The notes beneath the pieces are model-generated. The model was not told where the DNA came from, searched no databases, and saw only the letters and a program-made list of their open reading frames with translations. A DNA stretch of 64,000 bases from an uncultured Clostridia bacterium. GTDB lineage: Bacteria > Bacillota > Clostridia > Saccharofermentanales > Saccharofermentanaceae. Both the position numbers and the translations under genes were made by a program. The stretch is taken from NCBI GenBank assembly GCA_946187935.1, contig CAMHSJ010000003.1:1-64000 (forward strand), read 5' to 3'. Position 1 is the first letter of the stretch. The number at the start of each line of letters is the position of its first letter. Below, in pieces: positions 1-7,597 of this stretch.

Positions 1-321
1 TACAGGATTTTAGAGCAGAATTCGTTCTCTACAAACAAATCCAAGTTCGGTTATTATATTGACACACTTGATCAACCGGATTCACCTTACTATATCGTTA
101 TCACATTAGGTCCCACAACATACGAGAGAGCCGAAATATCTATTGTCGATCTGGGAATGGACGAATCAACACTTCATATTCTTGTCAGAGAAACAGATGT
201 CACCAGCGGACCAACCTGTTCGACTTTTTCGCCTACTTGTGTATTGGAAGTAGACCACCTGCCTGAAAATATTCAGATTAACGGTGAAACCGGTAAGATT
301 TTTAACTTAATAGAGGACTAA
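1..321 (+). CDS. C-terminal fragment of a PrcB-like domain protein (5' end outside window)
   Basis: The frame is open from the first base and stops with TAA at 319-321, leaving the last 106 residues of a longer protein. Beta-rich segments (YYIVITLGPTTYERA, then ISIVDLGMDESTLHILVRETD, then CVLEVDHLPENIQI) resemble by eye the C-terminal domain of PrcB, a protease-complex stabilising protein that is often a surface or lipoprotein module in Firmicutes. The similarity is weak and the signal region is not visible. The next gene starts 16 bases downstream, so the two probably share a transcript. Confidence 0.5.
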   Translation, partial: YRILEQNSFSTNKSKFGYYIDTLDQPDSPYYIVITLGPTTYERAEISIVDLGMDESTLHILVRETDVTSGPTCSTFSPTCVLEVDHLPENIQINGETGKIFNLIED

Positions 322-337
322 TAAAAGGAGTTTTTAT

Positions 338-661
338 ATGGAATCAGATATGAACATTGATACTCAATATGAGGCGAAGGTTTCGGGCTTTTTGAAGAAA
401 GCGGTTGCGGGACTTATATGTGCTGCATTTCCTATAGCGAGCATAGTCGCTATATTTCTGGGAGCAGGCAATCACAAAGCAATAGTCGATTATGTTGCTG
501 CCAGAGGAATACATACTCCGAAGATCAAGACAAGTGCGGCGCTGAGTAAGGGTGCTATTTTCGCGGGAATCTTTATGACCATCATATATGGTATCGTTTT
601 CATATATCTTATTTTGATGATCCTGGCTCTCGGATTTTCAAACCTGCCGAATCAGAGCTGA
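338..661 (+). CDS. Small two-helix membrane protein, unknown function
   Basis: A protein of 107 residues with an AAAAGGAG ribosome site ending 7 bases before the ATG. Two hydrophobic segments (about residues 20-43, AVAGLICAAFPIASIVAIFLGAG, and about 72-100) are joined by a basic loop containing KTSAALSKGA. The arrangement recalls small DUF4190-like membrane proteins, but no family is firmly recognised. It follows the PrcB-like fragment by 16 bases and ends just before a strong bidirectional terminator, so it is the last gene of its operon. Confidence 0.7.
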   Translation: MESDMNIDTQYEAKVSGFLKKAVAGLICAAFPIASIVAIFLGAGNHKAIVDYVAARGIHTPKIKTSAALSKGAIFAGIFMTIIYGIVFIYLILMILALGFSNLPNQS

Positions 662-691
662 TATACCAGGATATCCCGAATAAAGATGACT

Positions 692-718
692 AAGCCTGAG
701 ATCGTTCTCAGGCTTTTT
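692..718. terminator. Bidirectional intrinsic terminator
   Basis: A perfect 10-bp stem (AAGCCTGAGA / TCTCAGGCTT) closes a TCGT loop and is followed by T's on the plus strand. It ends the rightward small-membrane-protein gene. The stop codon of the leftward zinc-ribbon gene (708-710) lies inside the stem, so the same hairpin can serve both directions. Confidence 0.85.
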
Positions 719-1724
719 GCTTCCACTGAGAATACTTCCGTCTGAGTAATTCTAGGTCATCCTCAACTGTTGAATCCGAATATAGATGAGTTTTGAAGAA
801 GGCGTCCCTGATTCTGGAAACAGTTTCTATCTCAGGAAGTTTTCCAGGAATGTTAATGTAGGTTATGCCTTTCGTCGAGCATATGTATTCTTTAATAGTG
901 ATTATTTTTTTAGAGCAGCACACATCGATTGCCAGGTTAATGTCAGGAATAAAAGCAGTAATGGGAGCTCCTATTAGTTCATCAGAGTCTGTTATGGCCT
1001 TGAAGCCAAACTTCCCGGCATAGTAGATAGAGGCCAGCTGTGGAAGCAGATATGAGAAGTCTTCGGAAATCTGCTTTCTCTGAATCTGCTCATAACGCAG
1101 GCGTTTAAGCTCATTAGCAACACAGTACGGACAAACTCGCCCATTAGCCTTGGAATAGACTACAGCTTTGTATTCATTACCACACCGACTACAGTGCCAC
1201 CAGACCATTGAACGGTTCTTATAGGTAATTGTCTCCGGCGATATCTTTTCGTTCCTATCTGACCACTCGTTGACCAACTCAGGATGAGTAGTAGCCAGAT
1301 CATTAAATCCCTTCCAGACTCGTTGACCGGCACAATAAGGACAGCCATGCCCCTCTGTACGATCAGCTACCCGAGCCTTCCACTCGTGTCCGTGCTCGCA
1401 GATCCATAAGACATCAGCATTAGAGCGTGTAGATACCTCAGAAGGCTTCTTTTCGTTTTTAGGAGACCAAGTCTTAGCGATTTCAGGAAAGAGCGTCTGA
1501 AGGTCATTGAAGCCCTTTAAAACAGCCCTGTGTTCACAATATGGACAGCCGGAACCTTTAAGCGCTCTGTTTTTAACGGTTGCTTGCCAGGTATGGCCTT
1601 CCTCACAGACCCACCAGACCTTTTTATGTGACCCACTGGAGACTTTATCAGGAGACAGGTCATTAATGGTACCCCACTGGGGCACCAATTCCGGGTACTC
1701 TTCAGCTACGGATTTCCTTCTCAT
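708..1724 (-). CDS. Zinc-ribbon repeat protein (DUF4379 type) with a possible nuclease-like C-terminus
   Basis: A protein of 338 residues from the ATG at 1724; a GTG 21 bases upstream is an alternative. Three consecutive modules of about 60-65 residues each carry a W-x-C-x2-G-H-x-W core and a CPYC pair (GCPYCEHRA, GCPYCAGQR, VCPYCVANE), as in the DUF4379 'probable zinc-ribbon' family often found near defence or nuclease genes. The last 120 residues include FGFKAITDSDEL and FIPDINLAIDV, which resemble the acidic strands of a Vsr-like or PD-(D/E)XK fold, but a complete active site is not visible. The ATG overlaps the stop of a tiny upstream ORF by 4 bases (ATGA), which supports this start. Confidence 0.75.
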   Translation of the reverse strand: MRRKSVAEEYPELVPQWGTINDLSPDKVSSGSHKKVWWVCEEGHTWQATVKNRALKGSGCPYCEHRAVLKGFNDLQTLFPEIAKTWSPKNEKKPSEVSTRSNADVLWICEHGHEWKARVADRTEGHGCPYCAGQRVWKGFNDLATTHPELVNEWSDRNEKISPETITYKNRSMVWWHCSRCGNEYKAVVYSKANGRVCPYCVANELKRLRYEQIQRKQISEDFSYLLPQLASIYYAGKFGFKAITDSDELIGAPITAFIPDINLAIDVCCSKKIITIKEYICSTKGITYINIPGKLPEIETVSRIRDAFFKTHLYSDSTVEDDLELLRRKYSQWKQKA

Positions 1725-1879
1725 AGTGGGAGATCGTCGATGCACATATAATAGACGCCGATCCTTTTAAACTGTTCTTCGGCGCTGAATGCAATCTTTT
1801 CGGCTTTATAGGGGCTTCTCCATAGTTTCTTTAGAAGAACAGCCAACGTGCCTCCCCAAATAACAATAATAGTGTCCAT
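1721..1879 (-). CDS. Tiny putative membrane ORF coupled to the zinc-ribbon gene
   Basis: A 52-residue reading frame beginning MDTIIVIWGGTLAVLLKKLW, which is one transmembrane helix followed by a basic stop-transfer stretch and a polar tail. Its TGA overlaps the ATG of the next gene by 4 bases (ATGA at 1721-1724), an arrangement typical of translational coupling. No clear ribosome site precedes the ATG, so the evidence is overlap geometry plus the plausible helix only. It may be a remnant of a longer gene. Confidence 0.35.
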   Translation of the reverse strand: MDTIIVIWGGTLAVLLKKLWRSPYKAEKIAFSAEEQFKRIGVYYMCIDDLPL

Positions 1880-2007
1880 AGCGTAAGAATAAGGTAGGAA
1901 AGAAAATGATTCCAATGTGCGAATTGGTTCTAAATGCTAAATAATAAAGGGATTTGGTTTTCAATACATTTGAATATTCCAGCAATATGTGCCAATATCG
2001 TGCATAA

Positions 2008-2040
2008 GAAAACGCCACAAGATACTAGATCTCGTGGCGT
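2008..2040 (-). terminator. Terminator downstream of lysS
   Basis: On the minus strand a stem ACGCCAC...GTGGCGT with further pairing inside (GAGATC/GTATCTT) is followed by TTTTCTTA. It lies about 140 bases beyond the lysS stop and should end the guaB-greA-lysS run. Confidence 0.75.
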
Positions 2041-2179
2041 ATGAAAAAATCGTATTAGCAAATGTGCGATTTTACAGGTGTTTGGGGGATTTGTCGTACG
2101 ATTGTAGTACTTTTGTCGTACTAAATCGTGTTTTGCAAATCAGCAAACCCAATAAAATCAAGGGTTTCAGGGCATCAAA
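2041..2179. repeat. Inverted-repeat-rich lysS 3' flank
   Basis: The space between the lysS stop and its terminator holds several short palindromes. AAAATCG/CGATTTT arms surround 14 bases (2046-2073). A 26-bp unit at 2096-2121 begins GTACG and ends CGTAC. The heptamer GTCGTAC occurs twice, 22 bases apart. No coding frame has a ribosome site. The 26-bp size and 5-bp covarying ends recall the inverted repeats at about 10.6 kb and 52.6 kb, but the sequences differ. Confidence 0.45.
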
Positions 2180-3748
2180 TTAGTCCAAAGGACGCATGGT
2201 CGGGAACAATAATACATCCCTGATCGCTTCACTGTTGGTAAGGAGCATGACGAGTCTGTCGATGCCGTAGCCGATACCGCCCGTGGGAGGCATGCCGATC
2301 TCGAGGGCGTTGAGGAAGTCTTCGTCTGTGTGGTTGGCTTCTTCATCGCCTGCCTCGAATGCTGCGTCCTGCGCGGCGAATCTCTCACGCTGGTCGATAG
2401 GATCGTTGAGCTCTGAGTATGCGTTGCACATCTCCCATGTGTTGATAAAGAGCTCGAATCTTTCGACCTTCTCAGGATCCGTGGGCTTCATCTTGGTAAG
2501 AGGAGAGATAGCCAGAGGGTGATCCATGACGAATGTGGGCTGGATGAGGTTCTTTTCGCAGAACTCCTCGAAGAAGAGGTTTATGATGTCGCCCTTTGTG
2601 TGGCGGTCTTCGTATTCGATGTGGTGCTCATCTGCGAGTGCCTTTGCTTCCTCATCAGTCTTAACGGTATCGAAGTCGATGCCTGTGTACTTCTTGATGC
2701 AGTCGTTCATGGTGATGCGCTCGAAGGGCTTGCCGAAGTCGAGCTCGATGTCGCCGTACATGAACTTCGTTGTGCCGAGAACCTTCTCTGCCAGGTATCT
2801 GAACATGGACTCTGTAAGCTCCATCATGCCCTCGTAGTCCGTGTATGCCTGGTAAAGCTCCATGAGTGTGAACTCAGGGTTGTGGCGCGTATCTACGCCC
2901 TCGTTTCTAAATACCCTGCCGATCTCATAGACTCTCTCAAGGCCTCCGACGATGAGTCTCTTGAGGTAGAGCTCTAAGGAGATACGGAGCTTAACATCCT
3001 CGTCAAGCGCATTGTAATGTGTCTCAAAAGGCCTTGCAGCAGCGCCGCCGGCATTGCTTACGAGCATAGGTGTCTCTACTTCCATGAAGTTCCTGCCGTC
3101 CAAGAAGTTGCGGATCTCCTTGATGATCTGTGATCTCTTGACGAATGTTTCCTTGACCTCGGGATTGCAGATCAGGTCTGTGTATCTCTGACGGTATCTC
3201 ATATCCGTGTCTGTCAGGCCGTGGAACTTCTCAGGGAGGGGCTGGAGGCTCTTGGTAAGAAGCGTGATCTTCTCAGCGTGAACGGAGACCTCGCCTGTCA
3301 TGGTCCTGAAGAGGAAGCCTTCTACACCGAAGATGTCGCCTACGTCAGACTTCTTGAAGTCCGCATAGGGCTCCTCGCCTATCGCATCGCGTGCCACATA
3401 TACCTGGATATTGCCTGTGAGGTCTCTAAGGCTCATGAAGGAGGCCTTGCCCATGACACGCTTGAACATCATGCGTCCGGCAATAGATACATGGATCGGC
3501 TTGGCGTCCATGATCTGTCTTCTCTCCTCGTAGTCAGCCTTCTTCTTAGCTCTTGCTTCCTGCTCCTCGAGGCCTTCAACATCGACCTCGGGTCTGTCTC
3601 CCAGGATCTCCTTCTCGAGCGCCTCGTACTGAGCCTTGGCCTCGGTGGTATGGCAAGTCTGGTCAAACTTGGTTATCTCGAAGGGGTTCTTGCCTGCCGC
3701 CTTAAGATTGTTGAACTTCTCCAGCCTTACTTCTATCTCGCTTGCCAT
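2180..3748 (-). CDS. lysS: Lysyl-tRNA synthetase, class II
   Basis: A protein of 522 residues that charges tRNA-Lys with lysine in the cytoplasm. An N-terminal OB-fold anticodon-binding domain (about 60-190) precedes the class II core. Motif 2 is FRNEGVDTRHNPEFTLMELY and motif 3 is GGIGYGIDRLVMLLTN near the C-terminus, followed by LLFPTMRP. The start is the ATG at 3748 (MASEIEVRLEK), preceded by TGGAG; 16 upstream in-frame residues lack a ribosome site. It is the last gene after guaB and greA, the greA-lysS pairing being common in Firmicutes. A hairpin in the 86-base gap may lower expression relative to greA. Confidence 0.97.
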   Translation of the reverse strand: MASEIEVRLEKFNNLKAAGKNPFEITKFDQTCHTTEAKAQYEALEKEILGDRPEVDVEGLEEQEARAKKKADYEERRQIMDAKPIHVSIAGRMMFKRVMGKASFMSLRDLTGNIQVYVARDAIGEEPYADFKKSDVGDIFGVEGFLFRTMTGEVSVHAEKITLLTKSLQPLPEKFHGLTDTDMRYRQRYTDLICNPEVKETFVKRSQIIKEIRNFLDGRNFMEVETPMLVSNAGGAAARPFETHYNALDEDVKLRISLELYLKRLIVGGLERVYEIGRVFRNEGVDTRHNPEFTLMELYQAYTDYEGMMELTESMFRYLAEKVLGTTKFMYGDIELDFGKPFERITMNDCIKKYTGIDFDTVKTDEEAKALADEHHIEYEDRHTKGDIINLFFEEFCEKNLIQPTFVMDHPLAISPLTKMKPTDPEKVERFELFINTWEMCNAYSELNDPIDQRERFAAQDAAFEAGDEEANHTDEDFLNALEIGMPPTGGIGYGIDRLVMLLTNSEAIRDVLLFPTMRPLD

Positions 3749-3774
3749 GTTGATTCTCCATTCTTTTAAGAAAT

Positions 3775-3800
3775 AGAAGTGCGAAAAGGCTCGCACTTCT
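3775..3800 (-). terminator. Hairpin between greA and lysS
   Basis: A perfect 10-bp stem AGAAGTGCGA/TCGCACTTCT with a 6-base loop lies in the greA-lysS gap. The minus-strand tail (ATTTCTT) is only moderately U-rich, so it may act as a partial terminator or an RNA stability element rather than a full stop. Confidence 0.55.
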
Positions 3801-3834
3801 TTTGAAAATACTATTCTGCCTGTTTAAGGTTAGA

Positions 3835-4314
3835 TTACTTCTCGATCTTAGTGATCTTGTACTTGATAACGCCTGTGGGAGCGGAAACTGAAACCGTCTT
3901 GCCCTTCTTCTGGCCTGAGATCGCTCTTCCTACAGGAGAGTTCTCTGAGATCTTTCTCTTCTTGAAGTCGACCTCGGACTCACCTACGAGCTTGTACTTG
4001 AACTCTTCCTTGGTTACAGTGTTCTGGAGCGTAACGATAGAACCTAAAGCAACCTTCTCTGTTGTAAGCTCTGAATCGTCAACTACTTCAGCATTCTTGA
4101 GGATAGCCTCGATAGCTGCGATCCTCTCTGCGTTAGCTGACTGCTCAGCCTTAGCTTCGTCGTACTCGGAGTTCTCTGATAAGTCTCCCTGAGCCTTAGC
4201 TTCCTCGAGCTTAGCGGAGATCTCAGCCATCTTGGTGGTCTTTCTCTCGGCAAGTTCGTTCTGAAGTTCCTCGAAACCTTCCTTGGTCATCTGGTTCTTG
4301 ATTACATCTGCCAT
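3835..4314 (-). CDS. greA: Transcription elongation factor GreA
   Basis: A protein of 159 residues, normal for GreA, which rescues backtracked RNA polymerase by stimulating transcript cleavage. The N-terminal coiled coil carries the acidic tip motif GDLSENSEYDEAKAEQ (about 43-58), whose D and E residues reach the polymerase active site. The C-terminal FKBP-like domain contains SPVGRAISGQKKG. AAAGGAG lies 10 bases before the ATG. It sits 64 bases after guaB and before lysS on the same strand. Confidence 0.97.
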   Translation of the reverse strand: MADVIKNQMTKEGFEELQNELAERKTTKMAEISAKLEEAKAQGDLSENSEYDEAKAEQSANAERIAAIEAILKNAEVVDDSELTTEKVALGSIVTLQNTVTKEEFKYKLVGESEVDFKKRKISENSPVGRAISGQKKGKTVSVSAPTGVIKYKITKIEK

Positions 4315-4378
4315 CTTGGTATTGCTCCTTTGAATTTAGCTTTGCTTATTTTAATAAAGGAAGACTTTATTTGCAAAT

Positions 4379-5887
4379 TTATCTTGCAGTCCTGTCGCTC
4401 TCCTTCTGGATTACGTCGTGAGCGCCGCCCTCGACTATCGATGTTGAAGATACGACAACAAGTCTTGCCTTGTTCTGGAATTCCTCTATGGAAGAAGATC
4501 CGCATGAGCACATCGTAGCCTTGACCTTGGCAAGTGATGTCTCAACGCCGTCCTTTAAGGAACCTGCGTAAGGAACGTAAGAGTCAACGCCTTCCTCGAA
4601 AGCCATCTTGCCGCCCTTGCCGCCGTCATCGTAACGCTGCCAGTTGCGTGCCCTGTTAGAACCCTCGCCCCAGTACTCCTTAACGTATGAACCGCCTACC
4701 AGGAGCTTCCTCGTAGGAGACTCGTCGAATCTTGCGAAGTATCTGCCGAGCATCATGAAGTCTGCGCCCATGGCAAGTGCAAGGGCCATGTGGTAGTCGT
4801 GTACGATACCGCCGTCTGAGCAGAGAGGTATATATACGCCTGTTTCCTTAAAGTACTTGTCTCTTGCCTCTGCAACTGCGAGTACTGCAGATGCCTGGCC
4901 GCAGCCGATACCCTTCTGCTCTCTTGTGATGCAGATGGAGCCGCCGCCGATGCCGATCTTGATGAAGTCAGCGCCGCAGTCAGCGAGGTACTTAAAGCCC
5001 TCTGCATCTACTACGTTTCCTGCGCCTACGATGACATCCGGATACCTTGACTTGATCCACTCGAGAGCCTGCTTCTGCCATACGGAGAAACCGTCTGAAG
5101 AGTCAAGACAGAGAGCGTCTGCGCCTGCTTCGATAAGTGCGGGAACTCTTGTCTCGTAGTCTCTCGTGTTGATGCCTGCACCGACGATGAGCTTCTTCTC
5201 TGAGTCTAATAATTCATGCGGGTTAGCCTTGTGGAATTCGTAGTCCTTGCGGAAAACGAGTCCTACGAGCCTGCCCTGGCTGTCTACTATGGGGAGCTGG
5301 TTGATCTTGTTGTCCCAGATGATGTCGTTTGCTTCCTTAAGGGATGTGCCCTCAGGTGCGGTGACGAGCTTCTCGATCGGGGTCATGAATGTGGAAACCT
5401 TCTCATCAGGGGACATACGGCTTACACGGTAATCTCTTGTGGTAACGAGGCCTAAGAGCTTGCCCTCGGCTGTGCCGTCTTCCGTAACGGCTGCAGTGCC
5501 GTGGCCTGTCTTCTCGTGGAGCTCTAATACCTTGGCAAGAGTGTCATCAGGTGAGAGATTGGAATCAGATGCAACGATGCCCGCCTTGTACTTCTTGACC
5601 TTGCGGATCATCTCACACTGGGATTCTACGGACTGTGACTGGAATACGAATGACATACCGCCGCATCTTGCGAGCGCTATGGCAAGTCCGTCATCTGATA
5701 CTGCCTGCATTACGGCAGATACCATGGGGATGTTGATCTTGAGCTTGGATTCTTCCTCGCCCTTCCTGTACTTGCATACCGGAGCCGAAAGATCGATCTT
5801 ATCGGGAGTGTTGTCCTCTGTAGTGAGGTTCGGTATGAGAAGATACTCTGAGAATGTTCTTGATTCCTGCTCGAAAATCTGTGCCAT
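4379..5887 (-). CDS. guaB: Inosine-5'-monophosphate dehydrogenase
   Basis: A protein of 502 residues converting IMP to XMP with NAD+, the first committed step of GTP synthesis. A TIM barrel is interrupted by a CBS pair (about 105-230). The phosphate-binding and catalytic loop [19 protein letters not shown] (about 313-331) carries the catalytic Cys in SICITR. The mobile flap holds the Arg-Tyr pair in NRARNWQRY. Some motifs ([33 protein letters not shown]) differ from the commonest bacterial GuaB, matching a clostridial variant subfamily. GMP reductase is less likely given the CBS insert and the RY pair. The start ATG follows the ribosome-site-like GGGGGCATC. Confidence 0.93.
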   Translation of the reverse strand: MAQIFEQESRTFSEYLLIPNLTTEDNTPDKIDLSAPVCKYRKGEEESKLKINIPMVSAVMQAVSDDGLAIALARCGGMSFVFQSQSVESQCEMIRKVKKYKAGIVASDSNLSPDDTLAKVLELHEKTGHGTAAVTEDGTAEGKLLGLVTTRDYRVSRMSPDEKVSTFMTPIEKLVTAPEGTSLKEANDIIWDNKINQLPIVDSQGRLVGLVFRKDYEFHKANPHELLDSEKKLIVGAGINTRDYETRVPALIEAGADALCLDSSDGFSVWQKQALEWIKSRYPDVIVGAGNVVDAEGFKYLADCGADFIKIGIGGGSICITREQKGIGCGQASAVLAVAEARDKYFKETGVYIPLCSDGGIVHDYHMALALAMGADFMMLGRYFARFDESPTRKLLVGGSYVKEYWGEGSNRARNWQRYDDGGKGGKMAFEEGVDSYVPYAGSLKDGVETSLAKVKATMCSCGSSSIEEFQNKARLVVVSSTSIVEGGAHDVIQKESDRTAR

Positions 5888-5967
5888 ATGATGCCCCCTT
5901 GCTGATTAATTAATAAATAATAGCATAAGGCAGGCGCCTTATACCATACAAAATTACGGATGTTTAT

Positions 5968-6009
5968 CGCGGGTTTTTGGTGCAAGTAATAACGGGTTTG
6001 AAATTGCAC
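5968..6009 (-). repeat. Intergenic repeat copy F (CACCAAAA family) with hairpin arms
   Basis: On the minus strand this stretch contains TTGCACCAAAAACC and CCCGTTATTACT, both close to motifs in the intergenic copies at 10.6 kb and 62.2 kb. Six-base arms GTGCAA/TTGCAC (5980-5985 and 6004-6009) enclose 18 bases. It lies between the toxin gene and guaB and has no coding frame. Confidence 0.5.
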
Positions 6010-6029
6010 TAAGACCTCGTGACTGAGAA

Positions 6030-6362
6030 TCAGGTATTGCTGCGTTCGATGATGCGTTCAATATCCTGTCCGCCAAAAAATATTCTGACCACTGTGACCA
6101 TTTTAGTATCATCGTCCACGCGATAGACAATGACATAGTTATCAACGGGAACTCTTCTCAATCCCATCGACAGCCAAGGTTCCCATTCGATAACAGGATG
6201 CTTATGGGGAAAAGCATCAAGTCTTCGGATCATATCACGTATCCTGTCGACCTGAGCTTTTGCAACTCCAGGCTCAAGAAGATCAAAACCAATATAACGG
6301 TAAATACTGCGAAGGTCATCCTTAGCAGCAGGAGAATAAATGACTTTATAATCCTCTGTCAT
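6030..6362 (-). CDS. Toxin of RelE/ParE superfamily
   Basis: A protein of 110 residues with the compact RelE/ParE fold signature: YSPAAKDDLRSIYRYIGFDL near the N-terminus, a central helical hairpin, GLRRVPVDNYVIVYRVDDD and TVVRIFFGGQDIERI at the end. RelE-type members cleave mRNA on the ribosome and ParE-type members inhibit gyrase; the sequence does not decide between them, although the conserved C-terminal R-x-F-x-G-x-D is typical of the RelE/YafQ side. Its ATG overlaps the antitoxin stop by 4 bases, so translation is probably coupled. Confidence 0.88.
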   Translation of the reverse strand: MTEDYKVIYSPAAKDDLRSIYRYIGFDLLEPGVAKAQVDRIRDMIRRLDAFPHKHPVIEWEPWLSMGLRRVPVDNYVIVYRVDDDTKMVTVVRIFFGGQDIERIIERSNT

Positions 6363-6664
6363 ATGCCGAATTCTTTTGACAATTCCTCATCAACTTCCGA
6401 AACGGTGTATCCTTTGCTACCCTTCATCGAATCTATCCCCTTCATGATCTCCATATCTATCTGGGAGCGTGTCATTCCGCCGATCGCTGTCGGTCTTTCT
6501 TCAGGGAGACGAAGGTCGAAAGGTATTCCGTTACGGAGCACTATCTGACTGTATAGCATCTGAATCGCACTCGAAGGAGTGATACCGAGTCTCGCAAGTA
6601 TGCCTTCAGCATTGTCCTTGAGCTCGGTATCTATACGTGCATATACTGCAGATGTATTTGCCAC
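6359..6664 (-). CDS. Antitoxin of RelB/DinJ family
   Basis: A protein of 101 residues. The N-terminal ribbon-helix-helix region (TSAVYARIDTELKDNAEGIL, then LGITPSSAIQMLYSQIVLRNGIPFDLRLP) is the hallmark of RelB/DinJ antitoxins, which bind DNA as dimers and repress the operon. The acidic C-terminal part should wrap the toxin. The start is GTG at 6662-6664, preceded by AAGGAAGGTGAT at good spacing; the further-upstream open frame has no ribosome site. It is the first gene of the pair, with a clear promoter and a repeat operator upstream. Confidence 0.9.
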   Translation of the reverse strand: MANTSAVYARIDTELKDNAEGILARLGITPSSAIQMLYSQIVLRNGIPFDLRLPEERPTAIGGMTRSQIDMEIMKGIDSMKGSKGYTVSEVDEELSKEFGI

Positions 6665-6688
6665 TGTTATCACCTTCCTTTCAAAGCT

Positions 6689-6740
6689 ACTATAACAAAT
6701 TCCGTCTCTGTCTGCAAGCAATTGCAAGCAAATGCAAGTA
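6689..6740 (-). promoter_or_regulatory. Toxin-antitoxin promoter and direct-repeat operator
   Basis: Minus-strand -35 TTGCAG (6712-6717), 17-base spacer, -10 TATAGT (6689-6694). Three copies of CTTGCA (plus-strand TGCAAG at 6713, 6723 and 6733) sit exactly 10 bases apart, one helical turn, and overlap the -35 box. This is a fitting operator for a ribbon-helix-helix repressor, supporting autoregulation. Confidence 0.75.
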
Positions 6741-6759
6741 ACCGTCTGGTCAGTAATTG

Positions 6760-6790
6760 TTGTAAGACCATTCATGCAAAGTGTTATAAT
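6760..6790 (+). promoter_or_regulatory. Promoter of the 56-residue gene
   Basis: A consensus -10 TATAAT lies at 6785-6790, with a weak -35 TTGTAA at 6760-6765 (19-base spacer). The start codon is 33 bases downstream. It faces away from the toxin-antitoxin promoter, so the antitoxin complex could affect both. Confidence 0.5.
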
Positions 6791-6822
6791 CTCTATATAT
6801 CAAACACAAGGGGGCAGCAAAT

Positions 6823-6993
6823 ATGGATATCGATGTAAACAAGATCAAGGATGCAGCAGCACAGGCAGCAGATGCCGTTGATAAGAACGAGCAGGTCAAG
6901 TCTGCCGTTGACGGCGCCATCAACAAGGTTGAAGACAAGGTCGGTCAGGATCTTCCTTCTGCTGATGACATCATCAAGGCTGTAAAGCAGTAA
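6823..6993 (+). CDS. Small helical acidic protein, unknown (56 residues)
   Basis: An ATG preceded by AAGGGGGCAGCAAAT opens a 56-residue frame (MDIDVNKIKDAAAQAADAVD...) ending in TAA TAA. It is almost entirely Ala, Asp, Lys and Val, predicted as one or two amphipathic helices, with repeats of the D-K-x-x-x-x-V-x-x-A type. The composition recalls short MT0933/Rv0909-like antitoxins and CsbD-like stress proteins, but no family can be claimed. A consensus -10 upstream and a strong terminator downstream make it a convincing single-gene unit. Confidence 0.75.
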   Translation: MDIDVNKIKDAAAQAADAVDKNEQVKSAVDGAINKVEDKVGQDLPSADDIIKAVKQ

Positions 6994-7016
6994 TAAGCCC
7001 GGATCGGTTTGAACAC

Positions 7017-7054
7017 AAAAAGGACTGCCGCTTTGAAAGTGACAGTCCTTTTAA
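7017..7054. terminator. Bidirectional terminator
   Basis: Stem AAAAGGACTG / CAGTCCTTTT (7017-7026 and 7043-7052) has inner pairing of GCTTTGAAAGT. U-tracts occur on both strands, so it serves the rightward 56-residue gene and the leftward zinc-ribbon gene that ends at 7075. Confidence 0.85.
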
Positions 7055-7074
7055 CATTCTTGGGCAGATACGGC

Positions 7075-7533
7075 TTATTCTTCAGCCTTGTCCTCTGCTG
7101 CTTCTTCTGCTGTCTCTTCAGCTGCTTCCTCAGCGGGCTCTTCGGCAGGTGCTTCTTCCTTTGCTTCTGCCTTAGGCGCAGGTGCCTTGAGGGCCTCGGG
7201 AGCTGCCTCGGAATCATCGTCATCGAACCTACTGCCGCACTTGAAGCAGAAAGCATAGGAGAGGTTGTTCTCTGTACGGCAGACAGGGCATCTCTTGAGT
7301 CCTCTCTCCCTTAAGATCTTGATCTCTAATTCCTCGATCTCCTCGTTGAGCCTTGTGATGGCATCGCACTTGGCGTTGATATCCTTGGTGCAGTCGATAT
7401 TGATATCCTTGTACTGACCATAGTAGAGATGTCCGATCTCGTCGTAGTTTCTCCTGATGGTATTCTTCTTCTCCTGGATGGACTTCTGGAAGTTAGCGAT
7501 ATTCTTCTGCTTTGTGTCTGCAAAAATAGGCAT
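7075..7533 (-). CDS. Zinc-ribbon protein with coiled coil and Ala/Glu/Pro-rich tail
   Basis: A protein of 152 residues. An N-terminal coiled coil (about 8-78, ending LNEEIEELEIKILRERG) leads to a four-cysteine zinc ribbon, CPVCRTENNLSYAFCFKCG (about 82-100), and a low-complexity tail built of AEEPAEEAAEE repeats. GGAGG precedes the ATG. Such 'zinc-ribbon domain' proteins are common in Clostridia but their role is unknown. It is followed by the bidirectional terminator and may be transcribed alone. Confidence 0.8.
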   Translation of the reverse strand: MPIFADTKQKNIANFQKSIQEKKNTIRRNYDEIGHLYYGQYKDINIDCTKDINAKCDAITRLNEEIEELEIKILRERGLKRCPVCRTENNLSYAFCFKCGSRFDDDDSEAAPEALKAPAPKAEAKEEAPAEEPAEEAAEETAEEAAEDKAEE

Positions 7534-7597
7534 TTATTAGATCCTCCTTGACCTTGATAAGCCAATTATAAACCAAAAGTGACAATATGGGTATTAA

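Noticed and set aside
2519..2977. Long open frames opposite lysS and guaB
   Set aside because: They are antisense shadows of strongly conserved genes with no ribosome sites and no plausible protein features.
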